In this document: piece after piece, positions 1-11,852 of the stretch
Layout of the letters: each line of letters opens with the position of its first letter
How positions within the stretch are numbered: position 1 is the first letter of the stretch
Source of the DNA: Rapana venosa
Taxonomy: Eukaryota; Mollusca; Gastropoda; Neogastropoda; Muricidae
Assembly: GCA_028751875.1 (NCBI GenBank)
Contig: CM054159.1
Span: 10,262,264 to 10,326,263 of the forward strand
Length of the DNA: 64,000 nucleotides
Reading direction: 5' to 3'
Notes under the pieces: generated by a model
What the model was told of the DNA's origin: nothing
Databases searched by the model: none
The model's input: the letters and a program-made list of their open reading frames with translations, nothing else
Made by a program: the position numbers and the translations under genes

Positions 1-3000
1 TAAAGTATTTGTATTGTACGCGGATGGGGGGAAGGCAGTCACGCTTTCTGATTAGGTTCAGGGGAGGGTGGGGGCCAAGAACATTTTAAGAAAAAGTAAA
101 TTTAAAAACGGTAGAGGTTACTGGTTTTAGAATGCATGATTTAAATTGATTTTGAAAGGGGTGGGGATGGTGCATTTGCGAAAGTTTTTTTGAAACCAGA
201 TGTAGGGGGCACAGGTTTAGAATTGAATAATCGTGGAGTTAGGTACTGGGAAGCAATGAGGATGCATTACAGTAAAGGGGAGCTATGGAAAAGGAAGGGT
301 AGAAAGTATGTTCAGGTCAGTGGGAATGTGTGGGTTTGTGTTGTGTGTATTGTTTTTTGTTCTCTTGTATCCAGAATAATGGAATAAGCACTTGTGTGCT
401 TTCTTGCATCCAGTCCCCGTGTATGTGGTGTGTCTGTGTGAGAGGAGAGAGGGTAGGAAGTACTTGTGCTGCAGGCAATATATAGAATGGTTTATCACAG
501 GTGTTTGTCATCACCAGCATTATTTGCTTTTATTATATTGTGCATCCAGCACAAGAATTGCATACACTTGTGTGTGTGTATGCTTGTGTAGAGTTTCTTT
601 TTTTTAAGGGCATGAAGTGAAAAATAACTTTCTGTAAAAATGTTTTAAGTTCTGTGTGTGGTTGAAAGAAATCTCTTAAACTGCTGGCTTTGCAGCTGTG
701 ATTGACATTAAAAAATTGGCTGTTATTTCGGAAAGGGAAGGGGAAGACGTATTGGAATGTCCCCCCCCCCCAAATTTTTTTTTTAAAATCGGTATTTAAA
801 AAAATCTGTGTACATCTTAAACAACCTTGCATTAGAGAAGGAATCCCCCCTCCCCCCTTTTTTGTGTTTTGTTTTTACATCTGGTATAAGAAAATTTTTT
901 GCCTTTCATTCTATATTGTGTACAAGATTGGAGGTCTCTTAATTGGTGTGTCCTGTTACCTAATTTCCTTCTTGTCTTCTGCTTTGCCATTGGTCAGGGT
1001 CATGACCCTGGTCATATCACTCCTAGTCCATTGATAGATTGACCACTCCGTCTGTATGTCTCCAGCAGTCTTTGATTTCCATTGTCAGCACACATATGCT
1101 CTGTGATATGACGGCTGTTTTTGTTTTTGTTGAATCTGAAAAGAAAGAGTAGGGAAAAAAGAGGTTGAAGGCTCCACAATGTAATTTGAAAAACACAAAA
1201 ATGAGAAAAAAAGAATGAAAAAAGAAATGAGTGGGAAAACAAGCCCCACAAAAAAAAATCTGGTTGTATTTGCAAGACTTAAGTGAAAGATTGAACATTG
1301 ATCAGTGTTCATTGCTTTGTGATGTCCTGCCTGCTTTCTGGCATTTGTCCAACCATTGTACAGTATCTTTTATGTCCATTTGTGCTTTCCTGCTAGTATG
1401 GGACTTCACTTCAGATGTGTATATTTTAAAATTCCTGTGTAACAAATGTTGTGAAGTATTGCATTCCAGCAGATCACTGCGCTAATAGTGTGGTACAGGT
1501 TGTGGGGTTTTGTTCATCCTTTCTTCTTTTTACTTTTGTGCTCTCATGAAACCTGGGTTGTGTAAAACGGGAAAATAGTTTAGCATGGGTGTGCTTTTAT
1601 TTTAGGGGTTGGCCGTAAACTGTTTACAAGCAATTGTATGAAACCCGTGACTGTATCAGTGGTTTGTTTTTAAATCACTTTCTTCAAGTAGAAGAAAAAC
1701 GTGGAAGGAAGGAATGGTGGTGGGCAGTCAATCTTGTATTTAAAGAGGTTGTCTTTTCCACTGTTCTGTTCTTGTTGATCACATCTTCAACATTCTGTTT
1801 TGGAATGTTTTCTTGGACTTCATTACCAAAAGCTAATATGTGTGTGTATGCTTTTTTGTGTGTATATGCTAATATGTGTGTATATGTTTTTTTTGATATA
1901 CTCAACTTGAAGTACTGAGTGCAAAGTGAATCGGTTTATTGCTGATGCCCTTTTGCTTTTTATTGTAAATGGTAGAGTTTGGGTATTGTCAATGCTGGGT
2001 TACCCACTATACCTGTAGATCATTATTACAACATAGCCAGACATTTTTTGTTTTGTTTTTGTTGACATCGCTGTTGTTAAAGGTTATAGTGACTTTATGG
2101 TTTTGCTCATGCAGCATTGGCCTGTGTAGGGCTGACCTGTTCCCCAGCTGTAAGGGACATGCCTTTGTTGTGTGGGTTCTCTTCCACCGTTGGGTCGCTT
2201 GATTTCACACATTTTTTTCTCATGCTGCCGAGTGTGACCTGATAAAACTTTTCCCTTCATTTTCTTCCAAACATAACGGTGCCTTTTTTGCTTCAGAAAA
2301 AAAGATGATGCTTTTCATTTTATATCTTCAGCAGTTTTGTTGTGTGCGTTTGTTGTTCTCATTTGATGTTTCAGTATTTGCCAGTAGCATGTTAAGTTTT
2401 TTGCTTTGGGGTTGCAAGTATTATCAGTGGTTTTGTTGCTCTTTTAGTATATTCTATTATCATTTTTAAGATTGTTTTTGCCCTGAACCTAGTCAAGCTT
2501 GTTGTAGAATCCCAACTGGAAATGTATCCATGGATAAACTTTTACCACCCGATTCAATGACCTATATCATATCCAAGCTTGCTCATCTGATTGAATGGAG
2601 ATAATGTTGCATGTTGCTGAAGTTTCCTGTTGCTAGTATTGCTTCCATTTTTCCTGTGTTCCATAACAACCATGCAGAAGATTGATGAATTTATATACCT
2701 TAAACTAGTTTAAAAAATCGAGTGGTGAGCACACACCTCTGGCACTTGACTAGCCAACTGACTCTTGATTTATTCAGGGTGTTTGTGCTTTCTGGCTGTA
2801 AAGATAACATGGCTGGAATTAGCTTCTTGTCACATGTTTTTTAAAAACATAATGGAATAAACGCCATTGTGGTCTGAGATATTTCAAATGGTGTTGGGAA
2901 TTCAAAAGGGAACAAAAGTCAGTTGGTCGGTCATTGTGTCACTGCTGGTCAGAGCATTGGGAAAAGCCTACCTCCCCCTTCAGAAAAGAGAGGCTGAAGT

Positions 3001-4700
3001 TAGGGTTGGGTAGCCGGCTCGCAGCTGAACTAAAAGGAAAAATGGGGGAAACTTCAGTATACTGTCAGAACTGGATGAAAAGTAATATGCATGGAAAACC
3101 ATGAGATCCAAATAAACCAAAACATGACCAAGGCCTTTGTTCAGCGCTCCATTCATGAATGTTTGCAAATTGTGTTTACAAATGTAGAGTATGTGAATAA
3201 GATCTTGGAGGCATAAACACCTATTTTCCCCTCTCTCCTTCTTGTCTTTTCACTCTCTGCCCCTACATTCAAATGTATTCAATCAGTCCATCAAATGTAC
3301 ATGAACAACTCTGTCAGTCACACAATCAAGTGTATTTGATTTTTTGTCAGAAATAAACCTGCATGCACAAGACATAATAGTACTCGAAGTAGGTAATAAG
3401 TTTATGCATATGCACAAATCATTCAAAGGTATATCATACTGCAAAAAGTTAGCAGTAGCAGATCCTCTGAAGATGTAGCTACTTGCAGCTACTTGCAAAG
3501 AGGCTAGACTTACGCAGGCAAAGACAAGTTTTTTTCAGTGTTATCAGATTTTTGGAAAGGGATAATTTTAGGGAAAAAGTAATGAAATGACATAATGAAA
3601 TAGGTTTATGAAACTGTAGACATTGAAATTTGTATGACATTGCCTGATTTCATGCCAGACATTAGCTGTGCAAGAGGACAGCTTGTATCACTACAGAACC
3701 AGTCTGTCTCCAAAGGGAGAGAAATCCATATCTTGGGTTAATTGAAAAGGCCTTCATTTGCATTGTGAAGTAAAGTAGTAGGTTTTTTGTTGCCATATTT
3801 GGGTTGTAAAGTGTTTCCAGGTATATCTGATGTAATTTCAACAAAATGGATTGTATTTGTGCCCATGGTAGTGTGTCAAAGATGCTGTAATGGCTAAAAA
3901 TTGTTTTGGGAGATAGGTTTAAAAAAATAATACTGCCTTTCAATCTTGCAACTTGTTCAATACAGTTTTTGTTGCTTGTTACACAGCGCTAGATTACTGC
4001 CCCAAAACTATTTATCTTAACATTTACTTTGTACATTTGTGATCTAAAGTAGTGTGTTGCCATTTGTTAAAGCAGCTGTTAATGAGGGTTTGTGGCATAG
4101 GGTGTGTATCTTCAAACAGCCATAGCTCAGGCGCTACTGGCATGAGAACATTGTGGTTAGTGTGCTTGTACTCCATTATCTTCAATATAAAAGAATAAAT
4201 AAATAAATTGCCTATAGAAGTAATATGAGAAATATTGCCAGGCACAAACTTTTTTTTGGGGTTCTGTTTACAGGTTACACTTACCTTTAGCTGTTAGGTC
4301 CAGTAGTGTCTTCTATAGAGTGTTAATCAAATGTTTGCCGATTTTCACAGATCTTGGAAAGTATGAAAAAAATTGTACCATGTACTTGTTTTGGGGATTG
4401 AGAACACAGAGTAATACCAGGTAGATCTAGTTCGAAATGATCATCAAAAGAGGATTGCTTGTGTTCCTACGGTGTTGACCCCACACATGCATATTGTGGT
4501 TAGGAAGCTAGCAGACGACAAAGGACTGAGGGGTATGGTATTTGCCGAAAATTCTAACCTACCAAATTTGTGCAAAAATAACCACGGGTTTCGAGTCAGA
4601 GGCTAGACTTAACAAAAAGTGGTTTTAATTCTGTGGATGCTTCCATAGTATGTACGGTATAAATGCCAGAGTGAATCGGGGGAAAACAGAAGGAAAAGTG
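1..4700. other. no recognisable gene; plus strand T/G-rich
   Basis: No ORF with family resemblance on either strand. The plus strand is visibly T- and G-rich with T runs, the opposite of the A/C-rich plus strand seen from about 7.6 kb onward. A short fragment of the tRNA-SINE body occurs at about 364-432 and a weaker echo at about 2845-2870. It could be the 3' UTR or an intron of a plus-strand neighbour, but nothing proves it. Confidence 0.4.
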
Positions 4701-5148
4701 GCAAAAATTGAAGGTGGTGTGTAGCCCTAGGTTTAAGTGACGCAGCTAGGCAAGAATGGGAGGTTTATCACTCACAGGCACACGAGTAAGGTCAAAATTG
4801 TTAATTTGCAAACATAAAAAGTTATTCAACCCCTTGCCCCAAAACCGTTGGAGTGTGTTCTGGAAGGGTCAGTTTACCAGTTTCTCTGCAAGAGGCAGCA
4901 ACATGGGACCTCTTCTAGTTTGTGGTGCCATGTTGTGTAACATTGGCAACACTCTACTGACTTCTGGCTCTGAGAGTGTCGTCCTTAGAGAAGGAACTCT
5001 GGTGAAGCTGTGATTTAGATTCTTCTTCTTCTTTGTTGCACTGCTGTTAAGCACCTGACAAGTCAGGCCCTGCTCATCCAACTTCAGCATGATCTGAGAG
5101 ACTGGATGATTTTCTGAGAGACTAGCTCTTAGACCATCTCTCAAGGTC

Positions 5149-5170
5149 GTGGGGGGGGGGGGGGGGGGGG
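5149..5170. repeat. poly-G run of 20
   Basis: Uninterrupted G tract from 5151 to 5170 followed by TGGAG. Potential G-quadruplex or sequencing-sensitive site. Confidence 0.8.
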
Positions 5171-5349
5171 TGGAGTTGGGTTCAAACAGATTAAACTCAA
5201 ACTTTTCGTTTTCTAGAGGGCTGTTGTCACCATTAGACCACTGATAACACTACTTCCTCTGAAACGCAGAACATATCTCACCACACTATCCCCCTATTCA
5301 AGTGTGTCCATGTACACACACACACATCTACACACACACACCCACCATC

Positions 5350-5562
5350 ATAATAAACCATTACACCTAGTGTGTAGGGGAGCAACAAAGCGCTTCCACT
5401 CCTGCCTATCCTGGGCCAACCTAGTCACTGATCCCCAAGAGTGCTGCATGGCCTTCATCTCACTTTCTACAGTCCTCCTCCTCCACGTTGCTTTTGGTCT
5501 TCCTTTCTTTCTCCTTCCTTCTGGGGTCCAGTGCAATGCTGTTCTTGTGATTGACTACACAC
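5350..5562 (-). mobile_element. LINE 3' fragment (RTE-like ORF2 C-terminus)
   Basis: The minus strand encodes [20 protein letters not shown] followed by [10 protein letters not shown] and [13 protein letters not shown], the familiar end of non-LTR retrotransposon ORF2 proteins (W.GHTLRR...LTWNP.GKRKRGRP...WRR). Frame is broken. It ends at lower coordinates in a short CAT-rich tail. Same family as 52220-52517 and 58672-58885. The clade name is tentative. Confidence 0.75.
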
Positions 5563-5939
5563 ACACACCCACAGCTGCATAAATGCGTGTGGTACCACAC
5601 TCACAGATATACAAGGGCATTTTCCGGTAAACCAATTAATTTTTCAGTCAAACCCTCACCGGTTATCAAACATCATGTTCATTTCATCTTCTCATAGTCT
5701 TCACCCCCTCTCTCCCCACGCTTCTGCATTCGCTCAATCTATTTTAGAAACGCCGATCTGTGGCCTGCCTCTCTTGGTATGTGTGCCAGACACTAGAAAA
5801 ACTGTTCCCAAGGCTGCTCGGCTCTTGAAACTTTAAAGGCAAGTTTCAGTGTTCTCTGCTGCTAGCTACCCTTTTAATGAGCTTTGACTGGTGAACAGGT
5901 GTGTTGTGAAGGATTTTGATTCCCTCCTCATGCCAGTGT

Positions 5940-6040
5940 TCTTTCTTTTATTTCGAGGATAATGGAATAAGCACTCATGTGCTTTTTTACATCTAGTCCC
6001 CGTGTATATGCAGTTTTGTAAGTGTTTTGTAAGTGTTCAG
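5940..6040 (-). mobile_element. truncated tRNA-SINE body (family A)
   Basis: Carries the family core GAGGATAATGGAATAAGCAC and the CCAGTCCCCGTG-like block, then stops inside the mariner remnant. The head region is absent. Confidence 0.7.
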
Positions 6041-6041
6041 T

Positions 6042-7068
6042 TGGGCAGCTGCGTAAAACTTGAGGACAGACAAAATGGAGTCTCTGTAGAACTCACCTGC
6101 GACTAACTGTCCTTGCTTGCAAGGTTTTTGCAGCACGATTTCTTCTGTGTTGAAAAAGACTGTATACAACACCTTCTTTTGATACTGCTGGCGCTGAGCG
6201 ATTTGAGGCGGAGTTTGTCTTTCTGAACCCATGCTTTGTTTTGGACTTTCTGGGAGGTTCATGTACACCCAGGTCTCTGTACACCCAGGTCTCTGTACAC
6301 CCAGGTCTCATCACCTGTCATGATTTCATACAGCCTCTTGGGATCACCGTTCTTGTGAATGTTTTAGCATACGTTTGCAGAAACACACATTCTCCCCCTT
6401 ATTTTTAGATGTGAAAACATGTTGGATCCCACCTGAATGATACCTTCCTGTACCCGAGATTATGTCTTTAGTATCTTAGACATAGTCGACGAATGAATAC
6501 CGACACAGTCATTTCTTCCAGGACCAACTCTGTAATCTTCCACCATGGTAACCTACTTCTCATCACATTTCTTGGATTTTCGCATTTCCCCATGTTATCT
6601 TCAATGCTTGACTGTTCTTTCGAGCCAGAAGGCCCATAGAGCCGGAGCTTATCCCGGTTTCTGTAGCGTTAAGCGAACTGATGGTTTTTCACCACCCCTG
6701 TGACAGGACGCTAGTCTGTCGCCAGATACTTCCCCAGCAGAGCTGGTACCCACTTGTACACCTGGGTGGAGTGAGGAAAATAGGAGTAAAGTGTCTTTCC
6801 CAAGGACACAACACCGAGCCGAGCGGGGATCGAACTCGCGACCTCTGGATCACGAGTTGACCGCCTAAACCACTCGACCACGGTGCCTCCTCAATGCTTG
6901 ACTGACTGCTTGTGAAATGCTTTACCCATCTAAACGCCTTGCTTTTGAAGGAGCAGAAGGTTGTCCAAGTGCTCTAAGTTCTGCAAGTACATCTGATGCA
7001 TTCTTGCCAAGTGCCACATGTACTTTGATGTAGCTGCGGTAATCTTCAGTCAAAATTTTCTTTGCCAT
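6042..7068 (-). pseudogene. degenerate mariner-like transposase
   Basis: The minus strand starts MAKKILTEDYRSYIKVH with ALGKNASDVLAEL, as at mariner N-termini. It later carries the first catalytic block TGDETWVYR (about 6292-6321) and RQQYQKKVLYTVFFNTEEI with GEFYRDSILSVL near the C-terminus. In-frame stops, a SINE inserted at 6615-6890, a SINE fragment at the C-terminal end and a 16-bp tandem triplication beside the catalytic block show it is dead. Unrelated to the myosin gene. Confidence 0.85.
6615..6890 (-). mobile_element. tRNA-derived SINE (family C) inside mariner, with target-site duplication
   Basis: Read on the minus strand, the head has a Ser/Leu-type A box (GTGGTCGAGTGGTTTAGGCG) and a B box (GGGTTCGATCCCC). 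The body then ends in GGGCCTTCTGGCTCGAAAG. It is flanked by perfect 14-bp copies of TCAATGCTTGACTG at 6601-6614 and 6891-6904. A second copy of the family is at 22829-23104. Confidence 0.9.
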
Positions 7069-7209
7069 TTTTTCCCCTCAGTGTCTTGTCAAGTCAAAGT
7101 GTATCGGAACAGGAAGACGGACGGATCAAAGGAGTAATTTGGCACATACTCTAGACATTTTTGTGTGACGTAACATTGCCATTTTCTATAAACACATTTA
7201 CAGGTTATT

Positions 7210-7615
7210 CAAAGATCGGTGGTCTAGAGGTAGTGTGCCTGTCTAGAATGCGAAAAGTCCGGGTCGGAAGTGTGCGGTGGTTCGAATCCCGTTTGGGCCC
7301 GAAACTTTTCCTCCATCCATTAGACCATGAGTGGTGGTCTGGGCGCTAGTCTTTTGGATGAGACGATAAACATGAGGTCCCGTGTGTTACACAAAATTAT
7401 TCAGCGCATGTAAAAGAACCCAGGCAACAAGAGAGTTGCCCTGGCAAAATTCTTAGAAAAAAGCCACTCTGATAGGGAAACACAGTTGCAGACTAAAAAA
7501 CAAAACAAAGGGTGGCACTGCTCTTGTGGCGAAATGCTCTCCCTAGGGAGAGCAGCCCAAATTTCACGCAGAGAAATCTCGTGACTGAAAGTGGTATAAA
7601 TATAAATATAAAAGA
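7210..7615 (+). mobile_element. tRNA-derived SINE (family D)
   Basis: The head has an A box-like GGTGGTCTAGAGGTAGTGTG and a B box GGTTCGAATCCC. A body follows with GATGAGACGATAAACATGAG, CATGTAAAAGAACCCA and GGGAGAGCAGCCCAAATTTC, ending in a TATAAATATAAATATA tail. A fragment of the same body is at 43586-43690. Similar SINEs are common in mollusc genomes (family knowledge, not checked). Confidence 0.75.
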
Positions 7616-7619
7616 TGGT

Positions 7620-10176
7620 CTCAGTTTACTGGAAAGTGCCCTCGTACAGGTCCACAAAAATCAGGCAGTCTTGACGTCGTACAGAATGTCATTGTTTATT
7701 CTGCATACAGTCATAATAAATAGAACAAAAAACACATGCGCATCCCACATACATGAAAGTCTTGTCTGCAACACATTTGAATCAAAGCCACATAAAAAGC
7801 AAAATAGCCAACCTACGGTACACACGTATCTGCCTACAAACAAGCACTTTGCATCATTGCATGCATAAAGAAAGTATTGGTCTTCCAGTAATGAGCAGGA
7901 GAAGAAAGAACGAGTGTGGTACATTTCAAATGTATGAATGTAAAGAGGAATCGTCCTGTGTGATTCATGGTCATTCAAATCGGATAACCAGCAAAACTTA
8001 TTCTCTTACAAAAGAAGGCAATAAAAAGCAAAAACAAAACGACCAAAAACCATGTATGTTGCCAAAAAAAAAAAGTATGTTGCATAATTAGGAAACAAAT
8101 GGTCAGCAAAATTAATGTGCTGCATATTAGTTGACTGACAACATTCTCTCACTTGAGGGGGAAGGGGAACAGGATCCAAAAGGTAATGAGTACACTTTCC
8201 TGACGATTCTACGATGATTCTCATCAGCTATGGTCTATCTCTGCTATAATCTATCTCAGCGATGGTCTCTTTCAAGATTGTTGCAACTACCTAGAACTAA
8301 GAATTTTCAAGGGTGATTCTTTCAGAAGTTTTGTTCATCACGGAATGATTTTCAAACTTTTGAATTAAAAGTCCTCCTTGGAGGCAGTTGGTGAAAAATT
8401 CAAAAAGGATTTGTCGTTTATTCACATCAGCTGTCGGGTAACCCTTTCTTTCCGTGTATTAACTTTGAAAAGGTCATCATCCCTACATGACTTTTTGGTG
8501 TCCACGAAAATGACAAGAGAATGAAGAAACCAAGCTGCTGATAAATCATTTTCTGTATTCATAGTGTTTTGGTTTGCTAAGGTCATATCTTTGTGTGGTC
8601 TTTACTCCTAATTGTGTAGACGTAAACAAAATTAAACACAAAAAGTCCAAAAACTTTAACTCTTTATCATATAAAACAATTTTTAAAAAACAGATCCCGG
8701 CTTAATGACAACAATATTGACTATAGACCCAGAATGAACAGATTGGAATCCAGCAAACAAAAACCGAATCTAAATCTGCGGCAAGCTGTCAGATTACCCC
8801 TGTTTACAGTACACAGATCTATCGTTCCAATTATGCAAGGACACTTGACTGTCTGGTTTCTGTTGTTGCACAATAGTCATTAGAATAATGATCAGATTCA
8901 GTCTGCTGATACACCCTGTTTCGACACCTCCACACAAAAAACACACACTCAAACAAATTCTGGAGAAACACGAAATTATATGCAAAGATGAATCTTCATT
9001 TCATTATCCTTGCAAATTTAGCTGAATCAAACTTTTTGGCAAAATGGAGAAGAGAAGAGAGAGAGTGAGAGCGCATTTACACAAGAAAACAAACTGATCA
9101 CTGAACAGAATGAAAAGAAAAAACCACAAGAATACAAAAAAACAAGGCTGGATTGATTGTTGAACAAAGTACAACCAAAAAAATGCATCTTTTGCGACAG
9201 ATCTCTTCAGTAGATTGCGTAGACATAAAAAACAAAACAGCAAGCTTTCACACAGATCTCTGGTAAATATAGTTCAAAATACAAATGTCAAAAATGTTGA
9301 AAAAAGACGTTGCCTGATATATCCACGATATTTTTTGTAAAAAAAAAAAGGCAAAAAAAAGTCAACACTAGAAAGTGGTGTCATGGACCAAAGCTCCATA
9401 CAAACATTTGCGTAATCTTGAAAATAGATGTACAGGTTCTTTACATTCATGCTGGCTGTTCATAAAAAAGACACCACCCCTCCCACAAACTCTCTAACCC
9501 TTTCACATTTTCCCCGCCTTTTCACGATTATTTCTGCCATTGAACAAACGCTTTAATTTTGAAGGTAACTGCCTCAGTCTCTGTCCCTCATTTCCGGTCA
9601 AGATTCGTTATCTTTAATTTGAAACGTTAAAACCAAATCCCTTGCAAGAGATAAAAGCTATCTACCCCTCCACCCCCCACCTCACCTTTCCCTGTCAAAT
9701 CCCAACACAAAAAAAACAGTTGGGGAAATATGCAAACATTAAAAATCAAAACAAATAAAGAGCATAATCCCCCACCCCACAACAAAACAGAAAATCCAAT
9801 GAACAGCCCCTCCCCACCCCACCCCAAAAGTGTACACAACATCCCCATCGCTAACAACAACTGAAGTCATGATATGGATGGGATGTTGGCCGATAAAAAG
9901 CATCCCCAAAATGCCGAATGACTGTCAAGCTCAAATCCAAGGCATGATATGAATGCTGATATACACAGAGTACGCTGTCAGCTGACCGTAGAAAAACAAG
10001 AATCCATAAAGTCCAAGCAGTGAGAGAAACCATTCACAGCTAAAACCGTCCGATATGGTAAGAATGATACGATTGGTCAATAATGCGGCCAATGAAGGAA
10101 TTATTGTTGCCCCTGACATGAACATAGGAGTGATTTTTTTGTCAACTCTTGCACTAAATCTTTTAAGTCCCACATG

Positions 10177-10213
<37 letters not shown>

Positions 10214-11640
10214 TGTGTGTGAGAGAGAGTGTTTGGCATCAAAATCACATAAATTATTACACAAGCCTTACAATTAAAAAAAACCAAACAAACAAACCCA
10301 CACAAAAAAATTGACAAAAGTTAAAAAAAAAAAAAATCATCCACAATTTCAACATAATGCACTGTGACGAACTTTCTTCCTTTTGATTTTGTTTTGCCTT
10401 CGCTCTCCTGAAATTAATTACCAATTTTCAGTTTGTCATCTCCGGGGTTCCCTGTGTAGGTCTCCTCCGCAGTATCGAGCCGCCATGTTGTCCCCAAACC
10501 AGGTCAGTTGCAGCACGAGTCGAAGACGAAGGGGCGCAGCAGACGCAGAATCTGTACGGCAGCCAGAAGGAAAAAAAGACCAAAAAAAAAGACAGAAAAA
10601 TGGCGGATAAGTTGACAGCAATGTGAACATGGGGCTTTCTGAGTGTCACGGGAAGCACAACGACGAGAACTGAATGAAGAAAAAGCACAGGAGCATGCAG
10701 AACTGAAGAGGTGACGGCGGTCCATCAAACTGGAACACACTGCTGTAGCAGTCGACCACAGAAAGGGAACGCAAACATTGTGCTTTGTCCTGATGGTCTC
10801 TGAATCACAGTTGTGTGTATGCGTATATCTCCAGCATTCAGGAAATTAAAACAAACACAAATAACTGAAAAGTGACATGAAGCTGAATAGTTTGAGCCAA
10901 ACTTTTGCCTATATTGCTATAAAGAGGGCAACAGGAAAGGGGGGGGGGGGGGGGTTGTCTGGCCACCCTCCTCTACCCCCAACTTCTTTTATCAAAGCAA
11001 AAGCCTATGATGCCAACTCTATTCTTGATGTAACTGTTGCTGATTTTCTGCTATTTAAAAAAAAAGAAAAGAAAATATAAACAAAAGGAAACTGAAAGAA
11101 ATAAAATATGATTTCAAATAACTCAAACCGTGAATGTTAAATGTCACGTTACTAAACGTGTTCCCAAAATATGTACAAGAAAATGCTGAAGGCAAATCTT
11201 GACCCATTCAGTGTGTTTTTCCATTAGGTTTTGTAATGGAGGGAGAGAGAGACAGACAGAGAGGGGGGGAGGGGGAGGTGACGTATTTGAAATATCTTCC
11301 TTTACTTAAATCCTACCTTCACCTTTTTATGAAATCATAGACCCCTCTACAAAAAAAGTTTCCTTTTAGAAATCCTCAGTATGTGGGAATAATTGAATTC
11401 AACATGTTTTCAACTTGAGCATGTATGCACTACACCAAAACGTCTTCCACTGCAATGTAACAGAGGTCACAGACTGACTGGAAAAAGCGCTCTCAACCTG
11501 TACAGCAATAATGCTCAGAGGAGGATAAACCTGGATATGCGCTAACACTGTCAGGGATCTGGATGATTGAGGATGGGATGGTTGATGTTGCATCAGACAA
11601 ACGCAGTGTAGGATACAGATGGCGAAAGGAAAAGATGGGT
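7620..11640. other. no gene recognised; A-rich on plus strand
   Basis: No coding homology on either strand. Contains a (GT)n microsatellite at about 10178-10231, many A runs and a poly-G run near 10940-10954. It lies downstream of the myosin stop codon and could include 3' UTR or intergenic sequence. Confidence 0.4.
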
Positions 11641-11649
11641 ACTTTATTT

Positions 11650-11852
11650 ATTTATTCTTCTATATCGAGGATAATGGAATAAGCACTTGTGTGCTTTTTT
11701 TTTTTTTACATCCAGTCCCCATGTGTATGCGGTTTTGTAAATTTTGTCATCTGTTTCCACCAGCACACAATGGCCTACTCTTCTGAAAAGCGGAACAGGA
11801 TTTAACGTGTGCGCAAGATGTTTGAACACGGGGCCTCGGTTTATAGTCTTTT
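11650..11852 (-). mobile_element. tRNA-SINE family A, head-truncated
   Basis: Contains ATCGAGGATAATGGAATAAG, a poly-T expansion, CCAGTCCCCATGTGTATGCG, TGGCCTACTCTTCTGAAAAG and GCCTCGGTTTATAGTC. It stops before the tRNA-like head. Confidence 0.8.

Noticed and set aside
7212..7300. Possible functional tRNA gene
   Set aside because: A and B boxes are present, but the spacing is wrong, no cloverleaf forms, and a SINE body follows directly.
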